Shown here: positions 25,997 to 34,997 of the stretch, piece by piece
How the letters are laid out: the number at the start of each line of letters is the position of its first letter
Position numbering within the stretch: position 1 is the first letter of the stretch
NCBI GenBank assembly: GCA_024233285.1
Contig: JACKPU010000007.1
Location: 86,849 to 150,848, forward strand
Direction: 5' to 3'
Length of the DNA stretch: 64,000 bases
DNA from: Opitutaceae bacterium
GTDB taxonomy: Bacteria; Verrucomicrobiota; Verrucomicrobiia; Opitutales; Opitutaceae
The notes under the pieces: generated by a model
What the model was told of the DNA's origin: nothing
Databases searched by the model: none
Seen by the model: the letters and a program-made list of their open reading frames with translations, nothing else
Translations under genes and position numbers: made by a program

Positions 25997-26380
25997 ATGA
26001 TGAAAAGCGAAACTTCCAATGATGACGGAGCAGCGGGTTCGGATTGGAAAGCATTCTTGCAGACCCATAGTTCGCTGGGATTGCCCGAGATAAATCTGGC
26101 CGACATGCAACCGCGCGACCGATTAGTAGTGGAAACCCTGCACACCCGTTATGGGTTTGAATGGCAGGCCGACGGTCGGGTCATTCTTACCACTAACCGG
26201 ATGGATCGACCGCATGGCGAAGTGCGTATCAACGGCTGCACCTTCGGGCAATCGAGCACCATCAAACCCAGGCAACTCTTTTGCGGCGGGAACTTGGAAT
26301 ACGTTTCCGAAAACGGCCGCATGATCCATCGCACCACTGCGATTCGTTCACTGCTAATCATGCATGTCAGTACGAAGTAG
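25997..26380 (+). CDS. Hypothetical protein, 127 residues
   Basis: Soluble protein with no signal peptide or membrane helix. The middle contains RDRLVVETLHTRYGFEWQAD followed by a compact beta-rich stretch (RPHGEVRINGCTFGQSSTIK, QLFCGGNLEYVSENGRM, HRTTAIRSLLI) that looks like a small folded domain. I do not recognise the family. It lies about 90 bases after the phosphatase in the same direction and may be its accessory partner. It is the last gene before a long AT-richer non-coding stretch and the chromosome junction. Confidence 0.6.
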   Translation: MMKSETSNDDGAAGSDWKAFLQTHSSLGLPEINLADMQPRDRLVVETLHTRYGFEWQADGRVILTTNRMDRPHGEVRINGCTFGQSSTIKPRQLFCGGNLEYVSENGRMIHRTTAIRSLLIMHVSTK

Positions 26381-26949
26381 GCACAATTATCAAGCCCGTG
26401 ATATCTCGAAATTCAGCCATTGAGACAGGCTTAGGTCGAAATGTGCAAAAAATTCATTTCTAAGGCTGGCTGCATTTCAGCTTACGCCACTCATTTGGAT
26501 TATTGACGGCTCTCCCCATCGAAAACGACAGGCCGCAATCGACTGCTTACGGACTACCTTTCATGGAAGCGCGTTCAGCATTCATTTCGAAACGTGATGA
26601 CGATCTCGACGGTGGTGAAGATAGGCCGAAATTTGGCCAGATAAACCGGGATACAATGTTGCGCCATCCATTCAATTACGCAGTTTATACCCACACGTTT
26701 ATACCCGTTTGAGCGTAAATCAGGGTTCATTTTTTAACGCGAGTGAAGAGCAAGTCTGTCTGTATAAAATACTGATGCATCGGGCATTTTTTGACGTCCA
26801 ATTTTAAGACTTATACCCTTTCTTTATACCCACCTGCCAAAAATCGGCGCATTTTGGCGAACATCCACGGACCGAAAATGATCGCTCTCACTCTGAAAAA
26901 ATTCAGCGAACAGTGACCTAAACATTGGCGAAAAAATCTGGGGATTCAC
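26381..26949. other. Non-coding junction segment between accessory region and backbone
   Basis: About 570 bases with no supported gene (a 69-codon frame at 26503-26712 has no recognisable features). It is visibly more AT-rich than either side and contains four TTATACCC repeats (26684-26831). It ends where the coding sense of the mutS remnant stops. I see no integrase, transposase or tRNA in it. Confidence 0.6.
26684..26831. repeat. Four direct TTATACCC repeats in two close pairs
   Basis: TTTATACCC occurs at 26684-26692 and 26698-26706 (14-base period) and TTATACCC at 26811-26818 and 26824-26831 (13-base period). The pairs are ~120 bases apart, in the same orientation, and lie just outside the mutS remnant. 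Paired short direct repeats at such a junction could be recombinase arm or core sites, or operator/iteron elements; the sequence alone does not decide. Confidence 0.6.
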
Positions 26950-27000
26950 CTCGAAGTATTGCTCCATCATCGGGGTCAGTTTCTTCGGCGTGGCGGTCAT
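26950..27000 (-). pseudogene. mutS: mutS 5' remnant (first ~17 codons)
   Basis: On the minus strand an ATG at 27000 preceded by a GGAAGA ribosome-binding site starts the sequence MTATPKKLTPMMEQYFE, matching the conserved N terminus of mismatch-repair protein MutS (KLTPMMxQY). In MutS this is followed within ~15 residues by the LLLFRxGDFYExF motif. Here the frame instead runs into unrelated sequence and stops at 26824 inside a TTATACCC repeat. So only the first ~17 codons remain and the rest of mutS is absent from this place, consistent with insertion of or recombination with the accessory region. Confidence 0.62.
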
Positions 27001-27095
27001 CGGGTCTTCCACGCTCAAACAAAGCGGCGGCGGCGCAAAGCAAAAAGAATCAAGCGTCGGCTTGCGTCGGCTCGGTCGCGCATTTGGGTCGTGGG

Positions 27096-27881
27096 ATGAG
27101 CGTGGTTTTGTTTCATCGCGATCTCGGCGGCGCCGGTCATCGGCCGCTGGTGCTGCTGCACGGCATGCTGGGTTCGTCGCGCAACTGGCAGACGGTCGGG
27201 CGCGATCTGGCGGACGCAGCCCATGTGTATGCGGTTGATGCGCGCAATCACGGTCAATCGCCGCACGCCGAACCGATGGATTATCCGGCGATGATGGCCG
27301 ACCTCCTGGCCTGGCTGGAGGCAAACACAAGTGGTCCGGTTGATTTGCTGGGCCACAGTATGGGCGGCAAAACCGCCATGATGCTGGCCTGCCGGCATCC
27401 GGATCGCGTGCGCCGGCTGATCGTGGTGGACATGGCGCCGCGGGACTACAACTGGCCGGGCGGCCGGGCGGAATACACCGCCATGAAAGCGCTCGATCTG
27501 GCGACGCTTAAATCGCGCGCCGACGCCGAGGCGCGAATGGAGGGTATCGTCAAAGACTGGGCGATGCGGAAATTTCTCACGACCAATCTGGAACGCGATG
27601 ATGGCGGCAACTGGCGCTGGATCATCAATCTGCCGGTGCTCAGCAAATCGCTGCCGATTTTGGAGCGAAACCCATTGGCGGCGGACGATCATTTTGACGG
27701 TCCGACAGTTTTCATTACCGGAGCCAAATCGAGCTACGTGCGCCCGGAGGATCACGCGGCGATTGCCCGGCATTTTCCCTCCGCCCGAGTGAAAACCCTG
27801 GTTGAATCGGGACATAACCCGCACATGGAAACCCGCGATGCATTTGTGGCCGAAGTGCGCGCGGCCCTGGCGGCCGATTGA
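27096..27881 (+). CDS. Alpha/beta-hydrolase (YbfF-like esterase)
   Basis: Cytosolic alpha/beta-hydrolase of 261 residues, probable carboxylesterase or thioesterase. Visible features are the oxyanion region LVLLHGMLGSSRNW, the DARNHGQSPHAEPMDY loop, the nucleophile elbow GHSMGGKTAM (Ser), the acid region VFITGAKSSYV, and the C-terminal histidine in VESGHNPHMETRDAF. The pattern matches the YbfF/ABHD11 group. The start at 27096 is chosen because sequence upstream is unrelated and overlaps the divergent mutS remnant. It is 43 bases before the beta-galactosidase start and may share its transcript. Confidence 0.88.
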   Translation: MSVVLFHRDLGGAGHRPLVLLHGMLGSSRNWQTVGRDLADAAHVYAVDARNHGQSPHAEPMDYPAMMADLLAWLEANTSGPVDLLGHSMGGKTAMMLACRHPDRVRRLIVVDMAPRDYNWPGGRAEYTAMKALDLATLKSRADAEARMEGIVKDWAMRKFLTTNLERDDGGNWRWIINLPVLSKSLPILERNPLAADDHFDGPTVFITGAKSSYVRPEDHAAIARHFPSARVKTLVESGHNPHMETRDAFVAEVRAALAAD

Positions 27882-27924
27882 TTTTGATTCACACCGGACG
27901 GCCACCTGTTTCGCTCGGTGGCTT

Positions 27925-30900
27925 ATGCAGCTTTTGCAGACCGGTCCCCTCAAGTCCTGGCAATCCCCCGAAACGCTGTCGTTCAACCGGCTTCCCGCCC
28001 GGGCGACACTTTATCCCTATCCGACGGCGGCGTTGGCGCGGAAGGATGACCGCACCGCCTCGCCGTGGTGGCAGTCGCTCGACGGCGAATGGGATTTTCG
28101 CCTGGTGGCCAGACCCGAGGAGGTGCCGGCGGACTTTGTGCAGGCGGATTACGCGACGATCGGCGCGGGCTGGGGCAAGCTGCCGGTGCCGAGCAATTGG
28201 ACGATGCACGGCCACGACCGGCCGCATTACACCAATGTAATCATGCCCTGGGGCAATCAGCCGCCGAGCGTGCCGGATGAAAATCCGACGGGCCTCTACC
28301 GCCGCTCGTTTACCGTGCCGAAATCGTGGGCGGGCCGTCGCACCGTGCTGCACATCGGCGGCGCCGAAAGCGTGCTTTATGTCTGGGTGGACGGCCAGCC
28401 GGTCGGCATGGGCAAAGACGCGCGGCTGCCCTCCGAATTCGATCTCACGCCTTACGTCAGCGCGGGCAAGACCCACACCTTGGCGGCAGTCGTGGTCAAA
28501 TGGTCGGACGCAAGCTTCATCGAGGACCAGGACCAGTGGTGGATGGGCGGCATTCACCGGGAGGTCTACCTCTATTCGCAGGCCGAATGCTACCTCGAGG
28601 ACGTGTTCGCCCGGGGCGAGGTGGATGCGTCGCTGACAAAGGGCGCGCTGAAACTCGAAACCCGACTCGGTGCGCCTGATGAGTGGGGTCAAGGCTGCAA
28701 ACTGCAGGTGCAACTCTACGATCCGGCGGGCAAGGCCGTGCTGCGCAAGCCGCATGCACAGGCGTTTCCCACCGACAATTTCTGGATCAATCCGCGCAAG
28801 CGGCTCGCGTTTGAACTACCGGTTGCCCGACCCAAGCTGTGGTCGGCGGAGTCGCCGGCACGTTACACCGTGGTGGTCACGCTGCTGAATGCGCAGGGCA
28901 AGGCCATCGAGCACACCGCGACGCGCATCGGCTTTCGCCGCGTCGAGACGAAGCACCGCGAACTGTTGATCAACGGTCAGCCGGTGCTGATCACCGGCGT
29001 CAACCGTCACGATCATGACGACACGCGCGGCAAGGCCGTCACGCGCGAGGGCATGTTGCAGGACGTGCTCGTCATGAAACGGCACAACATCAACGCCGTG
29101 CGCACGTCGCACTATCCCAACGATCCGTATTTCTACGATCTGTGCGACGAATACGGTCTCTACGTGTGGGACGAAGCCGACATCGAAGCGCATGCCTTTT
29201 ATCACGACATCGCGCATGACAGCCGCTACGCGCCGGCCTTTCTTGACCGCGGTGTGCGCATGGTAGAGCGCGACAAGAACCACCCGTCCATCATCACTTG
29301 GTCGCTCGGCAACGAATCCGGCTACGGGCCGCACCACGACGCGATGACGGCGTGGATCAAGCACCGCGATCCGAGCCGCCCCGTGCACTATGAAGGCACG
29401 ATTACCTTCGACTGGTCGCGCGGCCGCGCCGCGTCCGACTACGTCAGCCCGATGTATCCCGAGATCGCCAAGCTGGTGCAGTGGGTGACGGATCCGAAGA
29501 ATCCGGATCAACGGCCTGTGATTTTGTGCGAATTCTCGCACGCCATGGGCAACAGCAACGGCAGCCTCGGCGATTATTTCGACGCGTTCGACCTACACCA
29601 TGGCCTGCAAGGCGGCTTCATCTGGGAGTGGGTGGATCACGGCTTGAAGCAGCGCACCGCGGATGGCCGCGAGTTCTGGGCCTATGGCGGCGACTTCGGC
29701 GACGAACCGAGCGACAAAAACTTTGTGTGCGACGGACTGGTCTGGCCGGATCGCGAGCCGCACCCGGGCCTGTTCGAATACAAACATCTCGCCCAGCCGG
29801 TCCGCGTCGGCGTGAAGCATGCCGGCAAGGGCCGTTTCACGATTGAGAATCGCCGCTGGTTCACCGACCTGAGCGATCTGCGCGGCGAGTGGACTTTGCT
29901 GATCAACGGCGAGACGGTAGCCACCGGTGCGCTGCCCGCATTTCGCACCGCACCGCAGCAGAAGGATGCATTCCGTCTCGAATACCCGGCCCTGGTTTTG
30001 CCGCCGGGCGCCGAGGTGCACATGACCTTCCGTTTCTATCAGCGCAAAGCCACCGCTTGGTGCGCGGCCGGCCATGAAGTTGCCTGGCAACAGCACGCGG
30101 TGCCGGCCACGGCATTTCTGCGCCAGCGCACCGGACGCAACCCCGACCGTGCGGGAGCCCAGCCGGTGGTCGATAAAACCGCGGAGGGCTGGCGGATCGC
30201 GCTCGGCAGAGTGTCGTTCGCGGTGAATCGTAACTCCGGTCTGCTGACCGAATTTCAGCGCGATGGCCGCACGCTGATTCAACGTGGTCCGCAGCTCAAT
30301 CTCTGGCGCGCCGGCACCGACAATGACGGTTTGAAGCTATTCACCGAAGTGGGTTGGGGGCCCGCCAAACGCGCGCTGACACTCTGGCTTGAAGCGGGCT
30401 ACGATCGGCTCGAGCTGACATCCAACCGGGTCAAGGTTACCCCTGCGGCTGACCACGTGGCCATCGAAGTCGCCCAGCGCTGGTTGGCGCCCGGGGCGAA
30501 AAAGACCGTGCGCCACACCCAGCACTACCGGCTGACACCGGAGGGTCGCCTGACGATGGCGGCCGAATTCCTGGTGGACAAAAAACTGCCGGAGCTGCCG
30601 CGCGTCGGCGTCTCACTGATCTTGCCGGCCGAGCTGGAGCAACTCGATTGGTTTGGTCGCGGGCCATGGGAAAATTACTCCGACCGCAAGCGCAGCGCCC
30701 TGTTGGGACGCTGGCAGTCAACGGTGACCGCTGATTACGTGCCTTACATCCTCCCGCAGGAATACGGCAACAAAACCGACGTGCGCTGGATCCGCCTGCA
30801 TGACGGCAAGGGGCGGGGCATTCAGTTCAATGGCGCGCCGACCTTCGAAGCTTCGGCCAGTCATTTCACCGCGGCGGACCTGTTTGCCGCCAAGCACACG

Positions 30901-31044
30901 ACTGATCTGCAGCCGCGGCCCGAGGTTTATCTGAACCTTGATTGCGTGCAGCGCGGACTCGGGACCGCCAGTTGCGGTCCCGATACGCTGCCTCAATATC
31001 GCATTCAGCCCGGCCGTTATGCGTTGAATTGCGTCATCAGCTGA
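27925..31044 (+). CDS. lacZ: Glycoside hydrolase family 2 beta-galactosidase
   Basis: LacZ-type beta-galactosidase of 1039 residues, the usual length. Domain order: sugar-binding jelly roll (about 45-210; LDGEWDFRL, PVPSNWTMHGHDRPHYTN, GLYRRSFTVP), Ig-like domains, a catalytic TIM barrel with INGQPVLITGVNRHDHD, acid/base glutamate E464 in SLGNESGYG, nucleophile E536 in ILCEFSHAMGNSNG, and a C-terminal bgal_small_N-like domain (LNLWRAGTDNDG, LDWFGRGPWENYSDR). There is no signal peptide, so it acts on imported oligosaccharide. The chosen ATG at 27925 precedes conserved sequence (LKSWQSPETLSFNRLPAR). It converges with dabA, overlapping its 3' end by 8 bases. Confidence 0.95.
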   Translation: MQLLQTGPLKSWQSPETLSFNRLPARATLYPYPTAALARKDDRTASPWWQSLDGEWDFRLVARPEEVPADFVQADYATIGAGWGKLPVPSNWTMHGHDRPHYTNVIMPWGNQPPSVPDENPTGLYRRSFTVPKSWAGRRTVLHIGGAESVLYVWVDGQPVGMGKDARLPSEFDLTPYVSAGKTHTLAAVVVKWSDASFIEDQDQWWMGGIHREVYLYSQAECYLEDVFARGEVDASLTKGALKLETRLGAPDEWGQGCKLQVQLYDPAGKAVLRKPHAQAFPTDNFWINPRKRLAFELPVARPKLWSAESPARYTVVVTLLNAQGKAIEHTATRIGFRRVETKHRELLINGQPVLITGVNRHDHDDTRGKAVTREGMLQDVLVMKRHNINAVRTSHYPNDPYFYDLCDEYGLYVWDEADIEAHAFYHDIAHDSRYAPAFLDRGVRMVERDKNHPSIITWSLGNESGYGPHHDAMTAWIKHRDPSRPVHYEGTITFDWSRGRAASDYVSPMYPEIAKLVQWVTDPKNPDQRPVILCEFSHAMGNSNGSLGDYFDAFDLHHGLQGGFIWEWVDHGLKQRTADGREFWAYGGDFGDEPSDKNFVCDGLVWPDREPHPGLFEYKHLAQPVRVGVKHAGKGRFTIENRRWFTDLSDLRGEWTLLINGETVATGALPAFRTAPQQKDAFRLEYPALVLPPGAEVHMTFRFYQRKATAWCAAGHEVAWQQHAVPATAFLRQRTGRNPDRAGAQPVVDKTAEGWRIALGRVSFAVNRNSGLLTEFQRDGRTLIQRGPQLNLWRAGTDNDGLKLFTEVGWGPAKRALTLWLEAGYDRLELTSNRVKVTPAADHVAIEVAQRWLAPGAKKTVRHTQHYRLTPEGRLTMAAEFLVDKKLPELPRVGVSLILPAELEQLDWFGRGPWENYSDRKRSALLGRWQSTVTADYVPYILPQEYGNKTDVRWIRLHDGKGRGIQFNGAPTFEASASHFTAADLFAAKHTTDLQPRPEVYLNLDCVQRGLGTASCGPDTLPQYRIQPGRYALNCVIS

Positions 31045-33388
31045 TCGGCTGCCAACCCGCGGGGGCGTAACGTTTGACCGTTGCGCCCTCGATCGCCACG
31101 AGGTGAATCCACCCGTGGTCGAAGAGCTGACGCACCGCCGGATGCGCGTTCAGCACCGCCATGATCCGATCCGTCGGTGCCTCCACATAGACCGCCAGCC
31201 GGCGCGGTTCGTGCATGAAGCGGTGACCGTCATGGATGGACTGCCACGGCAGACCGACGCGCAGATCGCCGGCGTTGCCTTCGACAACGCCCAGGCCGGC
31301 GGTGACATTGTGCAGCACCTTGTTGCCGCTGCCATACCGCTGCGGGTCGACGCGCGAGGCGTAATACTGCAGGTTGATCCAGCTGGCGACCACCACGGGC
31401 GCCGTCAGAATCAGGGTGAGCACGGCATTGTCGGTGTCCTGCTGCTGGTCGTAGTCGTGCAGGAAGACGCGCCCGCCCAGATTCATCCCGGCGGTGCGCG
31501 AACGGGGCGCGGCGATCAGGGCGGCATTGTTGGCCAGACCCCACTCGGGTCGCACTTCCGCGATGTCACCGGTCCGCCGGCACACATCAGCCGCAATATC
31601 GTCGGTCGGTTGCAGTCCCAAGGCCCGCGACCGTTCCTGCCGGGTGGAGTGAGTGGCCTGCGCCAAGGCGGCCTGCAAGGCTGCGAGGTCCGGCTGGTGA
31701 CTGGCGGGCACGGCGGCGGCATCCGGCAGGATGACCTCATCCGTCGTGGTGTCGTGCAGTCCGGCCACGAACCACGTGTCGGCCGGCACGGTGATGCCGC
31801 GCTCCGCCAGTCCGGCCCGCACCGCGGGTTCATTCAAGGTATCGGCGGCGATGCGCGCATTGATGTCACCGGCATGGCCGCCACAGGCACCGCAGTCCAG
31901 TGAGGACGCATACGGATTGTTCGCGCTGCGGCTGCCATGGCCGCAGAGCAGCACGAGGCGCGCGTGGTTATGGTTCAGCCCCATGTTCTTCAAGGCGCCC
32001 AGTGCGAGATTGATCCGGGTCGGCAGATCCGCCGCAGCGAGTTTGGGGCGGTCCGCCGACGTGCAGACGGGGCGCGAATGCTGTTTCTTTTTGGCCAGAC
32101 TGGCGGCGAAGAACGCCCCGGCGGCCTCGACGAAGGAGAAACACGACGCCGCGGAATGCTGGAAGGCCTTCCAAGCGCCGGCTTCGGCACGCCGCACGTT
32201 GCGCGTGGTCACCGCGGCATCATCGGCGCAATCCGTGCTCGCCACCGGTGGCACCAAGAGCACCGGGCAACGCGCCCCGGGTGCGGGCGATTCGGGCCGG
32301 TGATGAGCGAGGGGAAAGCCGAAGAAGCCGGCGAACCCAATCGTTTGCACGCCCGGCAGCGCCGCCTCCAAGCTCCGCCGGAAAACCTCCGAGCGCACAT
32401 CGATACAGAACACGGCTTGGGCGGGCGGGCGAGCCTCCCGGGGTGCCGGTTTCGCCGCGGCGAGCTGCCCGGCCAGTTGATCTTGCCACGATTTCTCGTA
32501 GGCGGATTGCCAGCGGCACAGTGCGTCAATCAAGCGGCGATTGAGTTGTGCGGCGGGCTGGTGACGCCAAGCCGCGCGGAGTGCGCCGTCCAGCACGCAG
32601 CCTTGGTAGAGGGCGGCATCATACGCCAGTCGAATGGCCAGCAATTCGAGCAGCGCATCATTGGTCCGCCCGCGGAGCGCGTCCTCCCGCACCTGATATT
32701 GCACCAGCCCGGCCCAGCCGGCGATGGTCATCAATTGCCGCGTAAAAAAGTCCGCTTGGTCGACGTTTTGCGGGTTCAAGACTTCCAAGCTGTGCTGGAT
32801 TGCTGCCCGGGGGGATGAGGGGAGGGTGCGCACATAAGCGCGGAAACCCCGCAGCCCGGCGGCCTCGGGATTGCGATCGACCCCGGCTGCGGCCAACCAA
32901 CCGGCATAAAGTCCTGCGCGGCGCCACGGGGAGGTCCAGGTGGTTTGGTTCTCGTCGAAATGCACGGCGCACCATTTCGAGATTTCCTCGGCGATGAACT
33001 GATGCCAGTGGGCGTGCGGGCGTTCGGCATCGAGCAGGTCGGCCACGGTGTTGATCTTGCACGCGCCAAACCCGGTTTCACCGGCGTCCCGCAACGCCGC
33101 CTCAAGGGACTCCGGCGTCCAATCAGGTCCGGCCGCGGCGGCCAGTTGGGCGGGCGTGATTTCACCTTGTTGATACGCGGTCAGATAATCACTGGCCTGC
33201 TGCAGCGGCACCGCGCCTTGGGTGCGGGAAAGCAGTTCGCAGGCCCGGGCAAAGGGCAGATCGGTCAGGCCGACGAAAGGATTCACCGCCACGAAATGGC
33301 GCAGCGGCCAGAGCGGGGGGACGCGTTGCAGCGCGGTTTGGAGGGCGACGTCGAGGGTCGTGGAATCGGATGCAGTCAAGGTGGGCAT
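31037..33388 (-). CDS. dabA: DabA, inorganic-carbon transporter subunit (DUF2309)
   Basis: Cytoplasmic zinc protein of 783 residues that with DabB forms the DAB system for energy-coupled uptake of inorganic carbon, described in Halothiobacillus. DabA resembles a beta-carbonic anhydrase. The zinc-site residues can be placed: C328 and D330 in VFCIDVRSE, H484 in LCGHGSRSAN, and C499 in SSLDCGACGGHAGDIN. The N-terminal RHFVAVNPFVGL is also a family hallmark. It starts 13 bases after dabB ends and is transcribed with it on the minus strand. Such systems occur in heterotrophs as well as autotrophs, so no carbon fixation is implied. Confidence 0.94.
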   Translation of the reverse strand: MPTLTASDSTTLDVALQTALQRVPPLWPLRHFVAVNPFVGLTDLPFARACELLSRTQGAVPLQQASDYLTAYQQGEITPAQLAAAAGPDWTPESLEAALRDAGETGFGACKINTVADLLDAERPHAHWHQFIAEEISKWCAVHFDENQTTWTSPWRRAGLYAGWLAAAGVDRNPEAAGLRGFRAYVRTLPSSPRAAIQHSLEVLNPQNVDQADFFTRQLMTIAGWAGLVQYQVREDALRGRTNDALLELLAIRLAYDAALYQGCVLDGALRAAWRHQPAAQLNRRLIDALCRWQSAYEKSWQDQLAGQLAAAKPAPREARPPAQAVFCIDVRSEVFRRSLEAALPGVQTIGFAGFFGFPLAHHRPESPAPGARCPVLLVPPVASTDCADDAAVTTRNVRRAEAGAWKAFQHSAASCFSFVEAAGAFFAASLAKKKQHSRPVCTSADRPKLAAADLPTRINLALGALKNMGLNHNHARLVLLCGHGSRSANNPYASSLDCGACGGHAGDINARIAADTLNEPAVRAGLAERGITVPADTWFVAGLHDTTTDEVILPDAAAVPASHQPDLAALQAALAQATHSTRQERSRALGLQPTDDIAADVCRRTGDIAEVRPEWGLANNAALIAAPRSRTAGMNLGGRVFLHDYDQQQDTDNAVLTLILTAPVVVASWINLQYYASRVDPQRYGSGNKVLHNVTAGLGVVEGNAGDLRVGLPWQSIHDGHRFMHEPRRLAVYVEAPTDRIMAVLNAHPAVRQLFDHGWIHLVAIEGATVKRYAPAGWQPIS

Positions 33389-33401
33389 GGTGTTGAGCGT
33401 T

Positions 33402-34922
33402 TCAGGATTGGACGGTCGGCGGATTGCTGGGCCACAGGCGCCCGAGCGCGCGATTGGCCAGCGTGCCGAGGTAAAAGCCGTTCAGCGCGTGAACGTAGAC
33501 GCGACGGGCCAGCGGATTCTCACCCGCGCGCCACAGCATCAGTTGGAAGACAAAGAGTCCGGCAAAGAGCGTCGTGATGGCTATCAGCACCAGGCCGGAC
33601 GGCACGTAGTTGGTGGCGGGAATCAATCGCTCTGCGCCGGCGTGCAGCAAGAGGCTCAGGCCCACAACCCCCAGCGCGACGAGCAAACCCTGTCCCCAAC
33701 CGCGCCAGCCGGCCGTGAGGGAACCGAAGCGGATGAGACCATAAGCGGCGGCGAAACCGGTGATGAGGGCGAATGGGGCGGCCACGTTGCCTTGGGTCAC
33801 ATGCAGTGCGGTCATCCCGCCGGCAACCAGCAGCGCGCTGCCCGCCGATCCGTAAACGATCGCGGATTGGCGCAGGGGAATCGCGGCCCGGGGGGCGGCC
33901 CCCACCGTGGAACCGGCGTTGAGAAAGGCGTGCGCCTTGTAGATCGAATGCGCCACGATGTGAATCAGCGCCAGGCCGGGGGCACCCAGGCCGCACTGCA
34001 AAATCATGAAGCCCATTTGTGCGACCGTGGAATAGGCCAGGGCGCGCTTGATCGAAGGCTGGGTGAGCATGACGACCGCCCCGAGGCCGGCGGTGAGTGC
34101 GCCGATCAGCGCCAGTCCATTCATGACCACGGGCACTTGCACCAGCAGCGGCATGACCCGAATCAGCAGGAATCCCCCGGCATTGATGATGCCCGCATGC
34201 ATGAACGCAGAGACCGGCGTCGGCGTGTCCATGGTATCCGGCAACCAAGTGTGAAAGGGCAATTGAGCTGACTTGCACATCGCGCAGAGCGCGAGGAGCC
34301 CGGTCACCAGACCCAGGCCTTGGCCGTCGGACGCGGCGACTTGCGCATACAACGCGGTCAATTCCAGCGTGCCGTAATCCCGATACAGCAAACCGGCGGC
34401 TGCCAGCAGCGCGACATCGCCGATCCGGCTGATGACGAATTTTTTGCGAGCGGCGAACCGGGCCGCCGGGCGGCCCGGATAGAAGAGCAACAATTGATGC
34501 AGGCACAGGCTGGTCGCCACCCACGCCGCCCAAAGCAGGAGCAAGTGTCCGGACATCATCACCAAGAGCACGGAGGCGAGGGTGAGGTTCAACCAACCGT
34601 AGAATCGTCCCTGGCCGGGGTCCCCATCCAGATAGCGGCGGGAGAACCGCATCACGACCATGCCGATGAAGGTCACGAGCAGGACCATGACAGCGGCCGG
34701 CAGATCCCAGCGGAGCACCAAAAGACCCGGGCCGGTAACCGTGGTCACTTCCATCCACGGCCATCGCCAGGCGGTCGCGGCCAGGGCAAGCGCCAGGGCG
34801 CCGAACGCCGCGGCCGTGGACCCAAGCGCGCCGTGGCGGGCCGGCAGGGTCGGGACCAAGAGACCGGCGCAGGCCGGCAGGAGTGGGATCAACCAGAGAA
34901 TCAGCAGGAATGCTTCGGACAT
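33402..34922 (-). CDS. dabB: DabB, proton-translocating NuoL-like membrane subunit
   Basis: Inner-membrane protein of 506 residues, homologous to NuoL/MrpA antiporter subunits, that supplies the cation-motive coupling for DabA. About 13-14 hydrophobic helices are visible. Family signatures include FYGWLNLTLASVLLVMMSGH, the LPFHTWLPDTMDTPTPVSAF loop, MHAGIINAGGFLLIRV and ALAYSTVAQMGFMILQCGLG. No other nuo or mrp genes flank it, and it is directly followed by dabA, which defines the DAB pair rather than Complex I. The promoter should lie in the 75 bases shared with the divergent LysR gene. Confidence 0.93.
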   Translation of the reverse strand: MSEAFLLILWLIPLLPACAGLLVPTLPARHGALGSTAAAFGALALALAATAWRWPWMEVTTVTGPGLLVLRWDLPAAVMVLLVTFIGMVVMRFSRRYLDGDPGQGRFYGWLNLTLASVLLVMMSGHLLLLWAAWVATSLCLHQLLLFYPGRPAARFAARKKFVISRIGDVALLAAAGLLYRDYGTLELTALYAQVAASDGQGLGLVTGLLALCAMCKSAQLPFHTWLPDTMDTPTPVSAFMHAGIINAGGFLLIRVMPLLVQVPVVMNGLALIGALTAGLGAVVMLTQPSIKRALAYSTVAQMGFMILQCGLGAPGLALIHIVAHSIYKAHAFLNAGSTVGAAPRAAIPLRQSAIVYGSAGSALLVAGGMTALHVTQGNVAAPFALITGFAAAYGLIRFGSLTAGWRGWGQGLLVALGVVGLSLLLHAGAERLIPATNYVPSGLVLIAITTLFAGLFVFQLMLWRAGENPLARRVYVHALNGFYLGTLANRALGRLWPSNPPTVQS

Positions 34923-34997
34923 GACGGCATTCTAGGGATCGCTTGCGTTTTAGTCGATTACAGGTAATTGAACAAAACGTTAACTTAACTTAAACAC

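Noticed and set aside
26503..26712. 69-codon plus-strand frame in the junction segment
   Set aside because: No start context, motif or similarity; the region is AT-richer non-coding DNA with repeats.
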